Shown here: one piece after another, positions 45,766 to 55,016 of the stretch | Layout: each line of letters opens with the position of its first letter | Position numbering within the stretch: the stretch's first letter is position 1 | Source of the DNA: Robiginitalea sp. | GTDB lineage: Bacteria > Bacteroidota > Bacteroidia > Flavobacteriales > Flavobacteriaceae | DNA: 59,722 bases | Assembly: GCA_024638915.1 (NCBI GenBank) | Contig: JAHEJJ010000005.1 | Span: 64,670-124,391 of the forward strand | Reading direction: 5' to 3' | Position numbers and translations under genes: made by a program | Notes under the pieces: model-generated | Told to the model about the DNA's origin: nothing | The model's input: only the letters and a program-made list of their open reading frames with translations | Databases searched by the model: none

Positions 45766-47307
45766 TTGTATCGTGCCTTTATCTATATAGTTCTGGCGAT
45801 TGTCCTGGTCAACATTGCCTCTTGTCGCAAGGATTTTCAATATCGCGAAAGTAGCGGACGACTTCAATTTTCTAAGGATACGGTATACCTCGATACGGTA
45901 TTTACCAATATTGGCAGCAGTACCTATACCTTAAAAGTCTACAACAAAACCAGCGACGACATACTTATCCCAACGGTACAGCTCGAACAAGGCCTCAGCA
46001 GCAACTACCGGTTGAATGTGGATGGCGAGGCAGGTAAGGTTTTCGAAGATGTAACGATCATGGCTCGCGACAGCATCTTTATATTTATAGAAACTACATT
46101 TGACATTAGCCAGGTGAATCAAAATGAGTTTTTATATACAGATATACTACAATTTATAAGTAGTAGCTCCGAGCAGAGGATCCCCCTGGTGACCCTGATT
46201 AAGGATGCGGTCTTCCTTTTCCCATCTGTATTGGCCGATGGATCGAAGGAATCTATTGTAATCGGTATGGATGGGGAAGGAAACGAAATAAGAGTAGAAG
46301 GATTTATCCTGAAAGACAGCCAGTTAGATTTTACCCGGGATAAACCTTATGTCATTTATGGCTATGCTGCGGTAGATGAAGGTGATACACTTAAGGTTGA
46401 AGCCGGCTCGCGGCTTCATTTTCATAAAGATTCGGGTATCCTGATAGGTGATGGCGGCAGGATCAATATCAACGGGGCATTAAGTACAGATCTGGAAATA
46501 ATGGAGAACGAGGTGATCCTCGAAGGGGATCGGATGGAGCCAGAATTATCTGAGATCGCAGGACAGTGGGGCACCTTGTGGCTGGCCCAGGGCAGCCTCA
46601 ACTCCCAAATCACTCATTGTACTATTAAAAATGCCACGGTCGGTTTACTCGTCGAAGGTCAAACGGGCACCGATCCAACCCTAACCATAAAAAACAGTAG
46701 TATCATCAACAGTGGCACGGTAAACCTCTGGGGGCGTTCTACGGAGATAAAGGCCGAGAATGTGGTCCTGGGTAATGCTGGAGAAGCTTCCCTCCTATGC
46801 GATATAGGTGGGGCTTATGAATTCCTGCACTGTACTTTTGCCAATTACTGGAGTGGTAGCTTTCGTTTGGGACCCGCCTTACAACTGAGTAATTTCGGCA
46901 GTAGTGCTTCCGGGGAGCTCGTGGTGCGGGATTTAGAAAGTGCGATGTTTTCGAACTGTATCATTTATGGCAATACCTCCATAGAAATCGGCCTGCGCTC
47001 TGATGAAAGCGCCGCTTTTAATTTTACGTTTTCAGATCTCCTGCTCAGTTTCAACGATGCAGGTGGAGCCTTTGAGAATAATCCGCTGTATGACTTCGAA
47101 AACGATCTTTTTTACAGCAACATCATTTTGAATGAGGATCCGGACTTCATGAACACCGCACGGAACGATTTTCGACTGGGACCGCAATCATCGGCCCTTG
47201 ATACTGCGAATATCGGGACGGCCCTCAGGGTTCCCTTAGACATCCTTGGAATCGACCGTAGTGCAAACCCGGATCTGGGAGCCTTTGAATATACCGTTGA
47301 TCAATAG
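45766..47307 (+). CDS. Right-handed beta-helix lipoprotein
   Basis: 513 residues from a TTG start at 45766 (no ATG gives a complete signal). Lipobox IASC is near residue 20. An Ig-like choice-of-anchor domain follows (about 25-150, with FTNIGSSTYTLKVYN). The rest is a right-handed beta-helix with short repeats such as ITHCTIKNATVGLLV, IKNSSIINSGTVNLWG and MFSNCIIYGNTSIEIG, ending in DLGAFEY, common at the end of such proteins. Probably on the cell surface, possibly binding polysaccharide. No catalytic residues can be assigned. Confidence 0.82.
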   Translation: MYRAFIYIVLAIVLVNIASCRKDFQYRESSGRLQFSKDTVYLDTVFTNIGSSTYTLKVYNKTSDDILIPTVQLEQGLSSNYRLNVDGEAGKVFEDVTIMARDSIFIFIETTFDISQVNQNEFLYTDILQFISSSSEQRIPLVTLIKDAVFLFPSVLADGSKESIVIGMDGEGNEIRVEGFILKDSQLDFTRDKPYVIYGYAAVDEGDTLKVEAGSRLHFHKDSGILIGDGGRININGALSTDLEIMENEVILEGDRMEPELSEIAGQWGTLWLAQGSLNSQITHCTIKNATVGLLVEGQTGTDPTLTIKNSSIINSGTVNLWGRSTEIKAENVVLGNAGEASLLCDIGGAYEFLHCTFANYWSGSFRLGPALQLSNFGSSASGELVVRDLESAMFSNCIIYGNTSIEIGLRSDESAAFNFTFSDLLLSFNDAGGAFENNPLYDFENDLFYSNIILNEDPDFMNTARNDFRLGPQSSALDTANIGTALRVPLDILGIDRSANPDLGAFEYTVDQ

Positions 47308-47314
47308 ACTACTA

Positions 47315-47415
47315 TTTTACTGATATAAATTGTAAGTTTTTACTGTCAATTCTATTGGCTTTCAACAGATTATAGCACTAAACCATAAATATTCTATGGT
47401 AAATACACAGTAAAA
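47315..47415. promoter_or_regulatory. Cluster of repeats upstream of the LytTR regulator gene
   Basis: The octamer TTTTACTG occurs at 47315-47322 and 47338-47345 and in inverse orientation at 47408-47415. Between them lies a perfect inverted repeat ACCATA-N7-TATGGT (47382-47400). The stretch is non-coding and AT-rich. It could be an operator region for the LytTR regulator or its neighbour. Confidence 0.35.
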
Positions 47416-47454
47416 TATCATTCAGGATCACTACTTTGTACCCAAATACCCAAG

Positions 47455-48189
47455 GTGGAATATTCTTATACCGTCATCGACTCGAATATTAACTCGAACC
47501 TTCAGCTTCAAAACTATCTGGAGGAGTATGGTGATTTTCTTTATCTGGGTATGGCCAGCACCAGTAGGGAGGGGCTAAATAATATCTTGAAACATCTTCC
47601 TGATATCGTTTTTATCCATCTAAACGATAAGGCCCTGGATTACTTCCAAATGATCACGGAACTTTACCAATATGTAAAAGACATACCTATCCTCATTGGT
47701 ATATCCAATACCGAGCGATACGCCTATGAAGCGATTAAGAATAACTTTTTCGATTACTGGCTGCTCCCCTACAACGAATTCGACATCCGCAAAACAGTGA
47801 TGAAGCTTTTTAAGCAAATACCTGTGGAAAAAGAGCCACAGACCATCTGTTTGAAATCGTACAAGGATTTTCAATATGTGGATACCGATGAGATCCTTTA
47901 CCTTAAAGCCGACAATAATACCACCGATTTCTTCATGAAAGACGGTAGCACCATCAGCGCATTTAAAACTTTAAAAACTTTTGAGAGCAAGTTGCCGAGT
48001 AATTTTATCCGTGTTCATCAAAGCTATATCATCAATATGAACTTTGTCTCCCGGATCAATTATGGTAAATCTATCTGCGCGCTTAAATCTTCCAATAACA
48101 CGCAATTACCCTTCTCCAAAACTTACAGGGAGAATATAGACGACCTGAAAAAGGTGCTTTCAAAAAATACCATTTCCACACTTAATTAA
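47455..48189 (+). CDS. LytTR-domain regulator with degenerate receiver
   Basis: 244 residues from a GTG start. The N-terminal 120 residues follow the receiver fold, but the phosphoacceptor position reads IVFIHLND with His55 in place of Asp, and the acidic pair is reduced to a single Asp9 in TVIDSN. The Thr/Ser and Lys positions are also not clear (GISN; YWLLPYNE). The C-terminal LytTR domain (about 140-244) is good: LYLKADNNTTDFF and FIRVHQSYIINMNFV. It probably binds DNA without being controlled by phosphorylation. It stands alone without a partner kinase of the LytTR type. Confidence 0.85.
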   Translation: MEYSYTVIDSNINSNLQLQNYLEEYGDFLYLGMASTSREGLNNILKHLPDIVFIHLNDKALDYFQMITELYQYVKDIPILIGISNTERYAYEAIKNNFFDYWLLPYNEFDIRKTVMKLFKQIPVEKEPQTICLKSYKDFQYVDTDEILYLKADNNTTDFFMKDGSTISAFKTLKTFESKLPSNFIRVHQSYIINMNFVSRINYGKSICALKSSNNTQLPFSKTYRENIDDLKKVLSKNTISTLN

Positions 48190-48208
48190 GTAAATTCTTA
48201 TAAATATG

Positions 48209-48239
48209 GTGGAAATACTCACAAAAGGGGGTATTTCAC
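48209..48239 (+). other. Hairpin after the LytTR regulator gene
   Basis: GTGGAAATACTC and GGGTATTTCAC can form a stem of about ten pairs around an eight- to ten-base loop. There is no strong U-run after it, so it is a weak terminator or an mRNA end structure. Confidence 0.35.
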
Positions 48240-48327
48240 TAATATTTTCTGTTCTGCGCAATACACTGGTCCCTTCCTCTCTAGTTTAGACAAAGAGATC
48301 GATACATAAACTAAAACCCTTTGAGCG

Positions 48328-48633
48328 ATGAAGAAATTAATAAGTATTACAACAATCCTCCTTTTCTGTCTAGGCCTTATCTCCTGTCAATCAGAAGACA
48401 TAGCCGACGAACAAGCCCTATATGAGTTTACGGCAACTGATGGGGATGACACCCCAACGGATGACCGGCAATCTACAGATGGGGACGACACTCCTACAAG
48501 CGACAGACAATCTACAGATGGGGACGACACTCCAACAGATGACAGACAATCTACAGATGGGGACGACACTCCAACAGATGATAGACAATCAACTGATGGT
48601 GATGACACTCCAACAGATGACAGGCAGAGTTAA
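48328..48633 (+). CDS. Small lipoprotein with five tandem 13-residue acidic repeats
   Basis: 101 residues. The signal MKKLISITTILLFCLGLISC gives a lipobox LISC with Cys at residue 20. A short stretch (QSEDIADEQALYEFTA) is followed up to the stop codon by five copies of the unit TDGDDTPTDDRQS. The mature protein would be strongly acidic, with four Asp to one Arg per unit, and disordered; spaced Asp residues could bind calcium. It is probably exposed on the membrane or cell surface. It is followed by its own terminator and then by the TPR kinase gene 71 bases later. I do not recognise the family. Confidence 0.8.
   Translation: MKKLISITTILLFCLGLISCQSEDIADEQALYEFTATDGDDTPTDDRQSTDGDDTPTSDRQSTDGDDTPTDDRQSTDGDDTPTDDRQSTDGDDTPTDDRQS
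48436..48630 (+). repeat. Five tandem 39-base repeats inside the lipoprotein gene
   Basis: Units at 48436, 48475, 48514, 48553 and 48592, each exactly 39 bases (13 codons) with no gaps. Units 2, 3 and 4 are nearly identical, while units 1 and 5 differ at several third codon positions. That pattern is expected from slippage or unequal exchange in the centre. The repeat number may vary between strains. Confidence 0.95.
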
Positions 48634-48657
48634 TTTGCTATCACCAAAAAATTAATT

Positions 48658-48693
48658 GAGTCCTTAAACTATGGTTTTAGGGCTCTTTTTTTT
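48658..48693 (+). terminator. Intrinsic terminator after the repeat lipoprotein
   Basis: GAGTCCTTAAAC pairs with GTTTTAGGGCTC around a four-base loop with two imperfect pairs, followed by eight T. It isolates the lipoprotein gene from the kinase gene that starts at 48705. Confidence 0.82.
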
Positions 48694-48704
48694 AATTTGG
48701 TTTT

Positions 48705-50810
48705 ATGACCAACTCCGAATCAAATTATTTAAGCCTATTACTGCCCACCATATTTTTGCTCATCTGCTTTTGCGGGTGTATGCAACAAAAGGCACAGCAT
48801 ACTGCCGGGGAATCGAAAGCAGAGCACGACAGTATCCTGGTTTGGATTGAAAGGAGCAGTACAGAACAGCTTAGCCAGGTCGAAAGGGAAGAATGGCTAA
48901 ATAAATCGTTGGTAGCCGTAGTTAAACTCCCGGACGACAGTATTAAGGTGGATTATTACTCGCAAATCTCCCTGGAATACCTCCGTAGAAATGATTCTTT
49001 AAAATTCAGGAATGCCTCCAAGAAAACCATGGCCCTGGCTAAAAAAGTGGGGGATTCCCTAAGTTTGGCGGAAGCCCATTGGGATTTGGCGACATTTTTT
49101 GGACGGTACGTTATTCCGGATAGTACTTTTTTTCATTATGGAGAAGCCCATACCCTGTTCGAGACCATAGGCGACAAGTTATTGAGCGGCAGAATGCTCT
49201 ACAATATGGCTACCGTTCAGGCTGATATAAAAGACTATACTGGAAGTGAGAGTAACACTGTTAAAGCCATTGCAATACTCAAACCTTTACAGGCTTTTCG
49301 CTTTTTGTACTTGTGTTACAATAACCTGGGGGTGGTTTCGAAAGAAATGAGGGCATTCGAACGAGCTATAGCTTTTTATGGTCAGGCATTGGAATATTGC
49401 AAGATGGCCGGGGAGGATCCTTTAGTGGAAACCGGAATTTACAACAACATCGGCAATGTGTACCAGGAACAGGGCATACATGACAAAGCCTTAGAATATT
49501 ACCAGAAGGCACTTGAAGTTAGAAATCTTAAGCAATTAAAACCGGAATCATATGCGCGTACCCTGGCCAACCTCGCCTATAACCGCATGAAAACCGGAGA
49601 GCTTGCTGAGGTAGAAGACCAGCTCATGACCGCGCTAAAAATCAGGGATAGCCTTTCCGATTACGAAGGTATGTCCCTGAACCTTTACATGCTTGCGGAT
49701 TATTATTACACTCGCGGTAATACACAAAAGGCCTATGCCCATGCTCAGAAAGCAATCAGCTTTTCCCGGCAGATCGATAATAACAAACGGCTATTACTCA
49801 CCTACCAGCTTCTCACCAAAATAGATCCTGCCAATGCCATCAGTTATTCAGAGGCCTACATCAAACTCAACGACAGCCTTCAGTTTCAGGAACGACAGAT
49901 ACGCGACAAATTCGCCCGTATCCGGTTCGAGACCGATGAATTTATTGCTGAAAATGAACTGCTGGCCAAACAACGGCAGATGTGGATATGGATCGCCGCA
50001 GGGGTATTCCTGCTCGCTATCGCAATCCTGATCATCATCAGCCAACGCGTTAAGAATCAAAAGCTACGATTCGAACAGCAGCAGCAACAGGCTAACCAGG
50101 AGATCTTTGACCTGATGCTCACCACAAAACAGAAAGTGGAAGAAGGGAAGCACGATGAGCAAAAGCGTATTTCGGAAGAACTTCATGACGGGGTGCTGGG
50201 TCAGATGAACGGGGTGCGAATGGTCTTGTTGGGTCTTAACAAAAAAACTGATGATGCCGCCATAACCATGCGTTCAGAGGCCATAGAAAAGCTTCAGGAA
50301 GTACAGGAAGAGATACGGACTATATCTCACGAACTAAGCGACGCCGCCTATCAAAAATTCCATAATTTTATGATCTCGATACACGAGCTTGTCGAAACCA
50401 TACAAAAGACTTCACAGATCGATTGTGAATTTACTTATGATCAGGACATGGATTGGGATGATCTAAGCGGGGAGTCCAAGATCAATATTTACCGGATCAT
50501 ACAAGAAGGACTGCAGAACTGTGTTAAATATTCCGACGCGAGCTTAATTAAACTTAATTTCGATGCTGACGAATCCATTATCACGATCTGTCTTGAAGAC
50601 AATGGAGTCGGGTTCGATGCTAAAAAGGTGAAAAAGGGTATCGGACATAAGAATATCAACTCAAGGGTCTCGAAGATCAATGGTGAATGGGCATTGAAAA
50701 GCAATCCGGGAGAGGGAACCTCAATTACGATTAAACTACCTGTGGTGAGAAGTACACATCACAAAATCAGTAATGAGGATCGGCTGCTGAAAGAAGAAAT
50801 TATTGAATAA
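48705..50810 (+). CDS. TPR-containing sensor histidine kinase, HisKA_3 (NarL) type
   Basis: 701 residues. The N-terminus is a hydrophobic segment ending FCGC (residues about 22-25), possibly a lipoprotein-type or signal sequence. TPR units follow (about 120-380; clear ones are YNNLGVVSKEMRAFERAIAFYGQALEY and YNNIGNVYQEQGIHDKALEYYQKALEV). A membrane helix WIWIAAGVFLLAIAILIII is at about 426-445. The HisKA_3 helix has RISEELHDGVLGQMNGV (phospho-His near 492), and the HATPase domain ends with GIGHKNINSRV and GEGTSITIKLP. It would sense something in the periplasm and phosphorylate the regulator encoded six bases downstream. Confidence 0.92.
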   Translation: MTNSESNYLSLLLPTIFLLICFCGCMQQKAQHTAGESKAEHDSILVWIERSSTEQLSQVEREEWLNKSLVAVVKLPDDSIKVDYYSQISLEYLRRNDSLKFRNASKKTMALAKKVGDSLSLAEAHWDLATFFGRYVIPDSTFFHYGEAHTLFETIGDKLLSGRMLYNMATVQADIKDYTGSESNTVKAIAILKPLQAFRFLYLCYNNLGVVSKEMRAFERAIAFYGQALEYCKMAGEDPLVETGIYNNIGNVYQEQGIHDKALEYYQKALEVRNLKQLKPESYARTLANLAYNRMKTGELAEVEDQLMTALKIRDSLSDYEGMSLNLYMLADYYYTRGNTQKAYAHAQKAISFSRQIDNNKRLLLTYQLLTKIDPANAISYSEAYIKLNDSLQFQERQIRDKFARIRFETDEFIAENELLAKQRQMWIWIAAGVFLLAIAILIIISQRVKNQKLRFEQQQQQANQEIFDLMLTTKQKVEEGKHDEQKRISEELHDGVLGQMNGVRMVLLGLNKKTDDAAITMRSEAIEKLQEVQEEIRTISHELSDAAYQKFHNFMISIHELVETIQKTSQIDCEFTYDQDMDWDDLSGESKINIYRIIQEGLQNCVKYSDASLIKLNFDADESIITICLEDNGVGFDAKKVKKGIGHKNINSRVSKINGEWALKSNPGEGTSITIKLPVVRSTHHKISNEDRLLKEEIIE

Positions 50811-50816
50811 AACACT

Positions 50817-51488
50817 ATGGATATTATACGAATCTTAGCTGTAGATGATCACGAGATGACCACATTGGGCTATAAGTTTATATTGGAAGAAACCGAATTC
50901 GATGGCTTTAAGGTGTCTATGGAAACCGCAAAATCCTATGAAGATGCTATTGCAAAAATCGATCAATCGTTGAAAATGGTGCCATACAACATTTTTCTGC
51001 TCGATATTCAACTATCACAAGGAACAGACGGTCCAGCTAAAACCGGTGAGGATATCGGGATCTATATCCGAAAAGTCAGCTCTGAATCCAAAATTGTTTT
51101 TATGTCGTCTTTCAGTGATAACTACCGGATAAATAGTATACTAAATTCAGTAGATCCGGAGGGATATATGGTAAAATCGGAAATAGACCAGCTTTCTTTA
51201 CAGACCATGGTGAAGACCGTTTTAAGTTCACCTCCCTATTACACCCAAAAAGCTCTGGTAGCCATTAGAAAAAAAATGGCCAATTCGGATATCAATCTCG
51301 ATGAAAATGATAAAAAAATATTGTACCATCTTTCTATCGGCACCAAGACCAAGGATATGATATATCATATTTCCCTATCCCTGCCGGGAATCGAGAACAG
51401 AAAGAGGCAACTTAAGGCCCTTTTCGGGGTGGAAAAGCAAAATGACCAGGCACTGGTAACCGAATCCAGAAAACGTGGTTTTGTTTAG
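50817..51488 (+). CDS. NarL/LuxR-type response regulator
   Basis: 223 residues. The receiver is intact: DD at 10-11, phosphoacceptor Asp63 in FLLDIQL, FMSSFS and the Lys in YMVKSE. The C-terminal 70 residues look like a diverged LuxR helix-turn-helix (LDENDKKILYHLSIGTKTKDMIYHISLSLPGIENRKRQLKALFGV region), lacking the usual T-x-E-v-L-x-x-i-a-x-G. It starts six bases after the kinase gene and is its obvious partner. Confidence 0.9.
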   Translation: MDIIRILAVDDHEMTTLGYKFILEETEFDGFKVSMETAKSYEDAIAKIDQSLKMVPYNIFLLDIQLSQGTDGPAKTGEDIGIYIRKVSSESKIVFMSSFSDNYRINSILNSVDPEGYMVKSEIDQLSLQTMVKTVLSSPPYYTQKALVAIRKKMANSDINLDENDKKILYHLSIGTKTKDMIYHISLSLPGIENRKRQLKALFGVEKQNDQALVTESRKRGFV

Positions 51489-51560
51489 CATTTTTAATGC
51501 CGTCAAAATCATTCCAGCTTAAATTTTAACATTTATCTTTCCCTTTTTAAGCATTTCAGA

Positions 51561-52325
51561 ATGAAACCATATTTATTCTATGGTTTTTGTGTAGTATACT
51601 ATGCCGTATTAGGACTAATTTTGATAGGTATCAGGACAAATACTACGGGATCGATGTCGATAGAAAGGGATAGCATCAATAAAAATCTTCATTTACAACT
51701 AGATCATAATCCCAGGATCAATGGTTTAGAGAAGTTCAGGAATGTAATCGAGCGCGATTATATTTCCGATGTTACCATTCGTAATTGCTCATTAGACCCT
51801 GAAGGTATTAACCTGATCATTGAACTGGATTCACCTTATGGCCTCATTGAAATGGATCAATATTTAAGGGAGGGCCATCTGGCACGTACACAAAACGATC
51901 CCTTTAACGGTACGCCGATTTCTCCGCTCGATACCGCGCTGTTCGAATTACAATTATTGAATGACCCCTTGATCGATGTGGAGGAATTTTCGATTTTTTT
52001 GGCAGACAGTACTATCGTGATAAAAAAGATCTATCCACAGAGCATTCAGGAACAACTCGCTAATATTTTCAACTCCTTCCAGGACCATTTAATCCAGATG
52101 ACCAGGGAATATTCCAAAATACCCAGTGAGATCTATATTCCTGTTTTTGAGGAAGATCTGTCGGAAAACGAGCTGGTCCTGGCCAAAATAGAACAGGCCA
52201 AGAATAATATTAAAGATTATTTTAATTATTGGGGCTTATACTTTGATTATCAAGAAGATGCGGCAATTTATGATCTCGATAAAAAATCTATTTTCAGCGG
52301 GGAACTCTATATGCTGAACTATTAG
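51561..52325 (+). CDS. Unknown protein with one N-terminal membrane helix
   Basis: 254 residues. A hydrophobic helix (about residues 5-24) is followed by a soluble region, acidic and without cysteine clusters or a known motif. It could be a periplasmic protein anchored in the inner membrane. It follows the response regulator by 72 bases on the same strand and may be controlled by the same two-component system; this is an inference from position. Confidence 0.65.
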   Translation: MKPYLFYGFCVVYYAVLGLILIGIRTNTTGSMSIERDSINKNLHLQLDHNPRINGLEKFRNVIERDYISDVTIRNCSLDPEGINLIIELDSPYGLIEMDQYLREGHLARTQNDPFNGTPISPLDTALFELQLLNDPLIDVEEFSIFLADSTIVIKKIYPQSIQEQLANIFNSFQDHLIQMTREYSKIPSEIYIPVFEEDLSENELVLAKIEQAKNNIKDYFNYWGLYFDYQEDAAIYDLDKKSIFSGELYMLNY

Positions 52326-52333
52326 GCCTTTAA

Positions 52334-53632
52334 CTACTCTTTCAGTATCGCTTCATTTTTTGAACTGTAAAGAGGACGATGCCCCATTAACTCATTTACC
52401 TTGTCTTTCACACGTTTAGCCACTGTTTCATCTTGGGGATTTTTAATGACCTCATCGATGAGTTCAACGATTTTTACCATATCGGTTTCCTCCATACCAC
52501 GAGTGGTAATGGCCGCGGTGCCAAATCGAATACCAGAAGTGATGAAGGGTGATTTATCATCGAAAGGAACCATGTTTTTATTTGCGGTGATATCGGCTTT
52601 TTCCAAAGAATTTTCCGCTTCTTTACCTGTGATATTTTTGTTTCGCAGATCGATAAGCATCATGTGATTGTCTGTTCCGCCAGATATAATCTTATAATCG
52701 AGTGCCACAAAGGCGGCCGCCATGGCTTCGGCGTTCTTTTTAACGCTAACCATATAATGAAGGAATTCGTCCGTAAGTGCCTCACCGAAAGCTACGGCTT
52801 TAGCGGCAATAATGTGCTCCAGAGGTCCTCCTTGATTACCGGGAAACACCGCCAAATTAATCAGCGCCGACATTTTTCTCAGGTTACCGTTTTTGAGTCG
52901 GATACCAAATGGATTCTCAAAATCCTCTCCCATAAGAATAAGTCCGCCTCTGGGGCCTCTTAAGGTCTTATGTGTTGTGGTGGTTACAAAATGGCAATGT
53001 GGGATGGGATCGTTGAGGATGCCTTTTGCGATCAAGCCGGCCGGATGAGCAATATCAGCCAGAAGCAAGGCCCCTACCCGGTCTGCAATTACCCGAAATC
53101 GTTCAAAATCCATATCTCGGGAATAGGCAGAAGCACCGGCTATTATAAGTTTTGGTTTTTCCTTCAGCGCGATTTCCTCGATCTTATCGTAATTTAACCT
53201 TCCTGTCTCCTTTTCTACCCCATAGAATACAGGGCGGTACAACTTACCCGAAAAATTTACAGGAGATCCGTGAGTTAAATGCCCCCCATGAGATAAATCG
53301 AAGCCCAGAATAGTATCACCAGGTTGAAGACAAGCCTGATAGACCGCCGCATTGGCCTGACTACCACTGTGAGGTTGCACATTCGCATAAGCGGCTCCAA
53401 AGAGTTCTTTGGCCCGATCGATCGCCAATTGTTCCACCTGGTCTACCACCTCACATCCTCCATAATACCTCTTACCAGGATAACCCTCAGCATATTTGTT
53501 GGTCAGGACAGAACCCGCCGCTTCCATCACCTGAGGGCTGGTGAAATTTTCAGAGGCAATAAGCTCAATCCCATTGATTTGACGTTGCTTTTCCGCTTCG
53601 ATCAGTTCGAAGATTCGATGGTCTCTCTCCAT
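52334..53632 (-). CDS. glyA: Serine hydroxymethyltransferase
   Basis: 432 residues. It begins with a helix leading to [18 protein letters not shown], has [20 protein letters not shown], the PLP Lys in [14 protein letters not shown] and [19 protein letters not shown]. It interconverts serine and glycine using tetrahydrofolate and feeds the one-carbon pool that PanB also uses. A -7-like box TACTTTTA lies at 53663-53670. It is divergent from fumarylacetoacetase. Confidence 0.97.
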   Translation of the reverse strand: MERDHRIFELIEAEKQRQINGIELIASENFTSPQVMEAAGSVLTNKYAEGYPGKRYYGGCEVVDQVEQLAIDRAKELFGAAYANVQPHSGSQANAAVYQACLQPGDTILGFDLSHGGHLTHGSPVNFSGKLYRPVFYGVEKETGRLNYDKIEEIALKEKPKLIIAGASAYSRDMDFERFRVIADRVGALLLADIAHPAGLIAKGILNDPIPHCHFVTTTTHKTLRGPRGGLILMGEDFENPFGIRLKNGNLRKMSALINLAVFPGNQGGPLEHIIAAKAVAFGEALTDEFLHYMVSVKKNAEAMAAAFVALDYKIISGGTDNHMMLIDLRNKNITGKEAENSLEKADITANKNMVPFDDKSPFITSGIRFGTAAITTRGMEETDMVKIVELIDEVIKNPQDETVAKRVKDKVNELMGHRPLYSSKNEAILKE

Positions 53633-53700
53633 AGTGAAATCTTGTTCTTAAATGAGCTGTAAAAGTACGAATTGCAGCATTTAAAATGGGAATTAAATAA

Positions 53701-53708
53701 TATATTTG
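53701..53708 (+). promoter_or_regulatory. -7 promoter box of fumarylacetoacetase
   Basis: Exact TAnnTTTG (TATATTTG), 36 bases before the ATG at 53745. The nearest TTG lies 26 bases upstream of the box, farther than usual. Confidence 0.45.
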
Positions 53709-53744
53709 ATCCTATTTTATCAAATAAAAATTAACAATCAGCAT

Positions 53745-55016
53745 ATGTCTATCCGCGCAAACGATCCCACAATTTCATCCTGGCTCCAAGTAAAGACCGC
53801 CTCAGATTTTCCCATACAGAATATCCCTTTCGGGGTTTTTCTCACACCAGATGATGTGATAACGATCGGTACGCGTATCGGTGACCATGCGATCGACCTT
53901 GGAGCATTGCATCAGCTGGGCTACTTCGAAGGCATCCCGCTGACCGATGATATTTTTCTTCAGGATACGCTTAACGACTTTATTTCTGATGGAAAAAAAA
54001 CCTGGAGGCTTGTGAGGAACCGCATTAGCGAGATCTTCGAAGCTTCGAATCCAAAATTGAGAGATCAGAAGAAGCACCGCGAGGCAGTGCTTTTTTCCAT
54101 GTCGGAAGTGGAGATGCAATTACCGGTTCAAATCGGGGATTATACAGATTTTTATTCGAGTAAGGAGCACGCTACCAATATCGGTAAGATGTTCAGGGAT
54201 CCGGAAAATGCTTTATTACCAAACTGGCTGCACATTCCGGTTGGTTATCATGGCAGAAGTTCTACTATCGTACCCAGTGGTACAGCCATAAAACGCCCCA
54301 AGGGGCAGACCTTACCTAAAGGTGCCAACCAGCCGGTGTTCGGCCCTTCAAAAATGGTCGATTTTGAACTGGAAATGGCTTTTATCACTACTGATGCTAA
54401 TGCCATGGGCGAATCCGTCCCGGTCGATCAGGCCGAGGATCATATTTTTGGATTGGTGTTATTTAATGACTGGAGCGCCCGCGACATCCAAAAATGGGAA
54501 TATGTTCCATTGGGACCCTTTTTAGCTAAGAATTTCGCCTCTTCCATTTCGGCCTGGATTGTCACCCTAGATGCCTTGGAGCCCTTTCGGGTTGAAAGCC
54601 CGCAGCAGAAACCCGATCCCCTTCCATATTTACGCCACAGCGGAAATAACAGTTTTGATATCCACCTTGAGGCCGCCATCGAAACACCCGATGGTATTTC
54701 GACCATCGTGACAAAGTCAAATTTCAAATATATGTATTGGTCCATGGCGCAACAACTTGCTCATCATACCATAAACGGTTGTAAGGTAAACAGCGGTGAT
54801 ATGATGGGAAGTGGAACTATTTCAGGTACGGGTGAGGAGTCCTTTGGCTCAATGCTCGAACTGGCATGGCAAGGTACCAAGCCAATTACCCTCAGTAACG
54901 GGGATACCCGTACTTCGATACAAGATCAGGATACGGTAGTGTTGAAGGGATACTGTTCCCGGAACGGCTATCGGATAGGTTTTGGAGAAGTTCGTACACG
55001 GCTGCTCCCCGCTTAG
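53745..55016 (+). CDS. fahA: Fumarylacetoacetase
   Basis: About 423 residues from the ATG at 53745; the frame is open further up but those residues (LFYQIKINNQ) overlap the promoter box. The FAH N-terminal SH3-like domain covers about 1-115. The catalytic barrel has YTDFYSSKEHATNIG, HIPVGYHGRSSTIVPSG, MVDFELEMAF for the metal acids, FNDWSARDIQKWEYVPLGPFLAKNF and SGTISGTGEESFGSML. It cleaves fumarylacetoacetate to fumarate and acetoacetate, the last step of tyrosine breakdown. Other genes of that pathway are not in the window. Confidence 0.95.
   Translation: MSIRANDPTISSWLQVKTASDFPIQNIPFGVFLTPDDVITIGTRIGDHAIDLGALHQLGYFEGIPLTDDIFLQDTLNDFISDGKKTWRLVRNRISEIFEASNPKLRDQKKHREAVLFSMSEVEMQLPVQIGDYTDFYSSKEHATNIGKMFRDPENALLPNWLHIPVGYHGRSSTIVPSGTAIKRPKGQTLPKGANQPVFGPSKMVDFELEMAFITTDANAMGESVPVDQAEDHIFGLVLFNDWSARDIQKWEYVPLGPFLAKNFASSISAWIVTLDALEPFRVESPQQKPDPLPYLRHSGNNSFDIHLEAAIETPDGISTIVTKSNFKYMYWSMAQQLAHHTINGCKVNSGDMMGSGTISGTGEESFGSMLELAWQGTKPITLSNGDTRTSIQDQDTVVLKGYCSRNGYRIGFGEVRTRLLPA

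Noticed and set aside
48387-48608. Antisense 73-codon frame opposite the tandem repeats
   Set aside because: A 39-base unit is a multiple of three, so any open unit frame stays open through all copies. There is no independent sign of coding.
48436-48630. CRISPR-like direct repeats
   Set aside because: The units touch each other without spacers and lie in frame within a lipoprotein gene; there are no cas genes.
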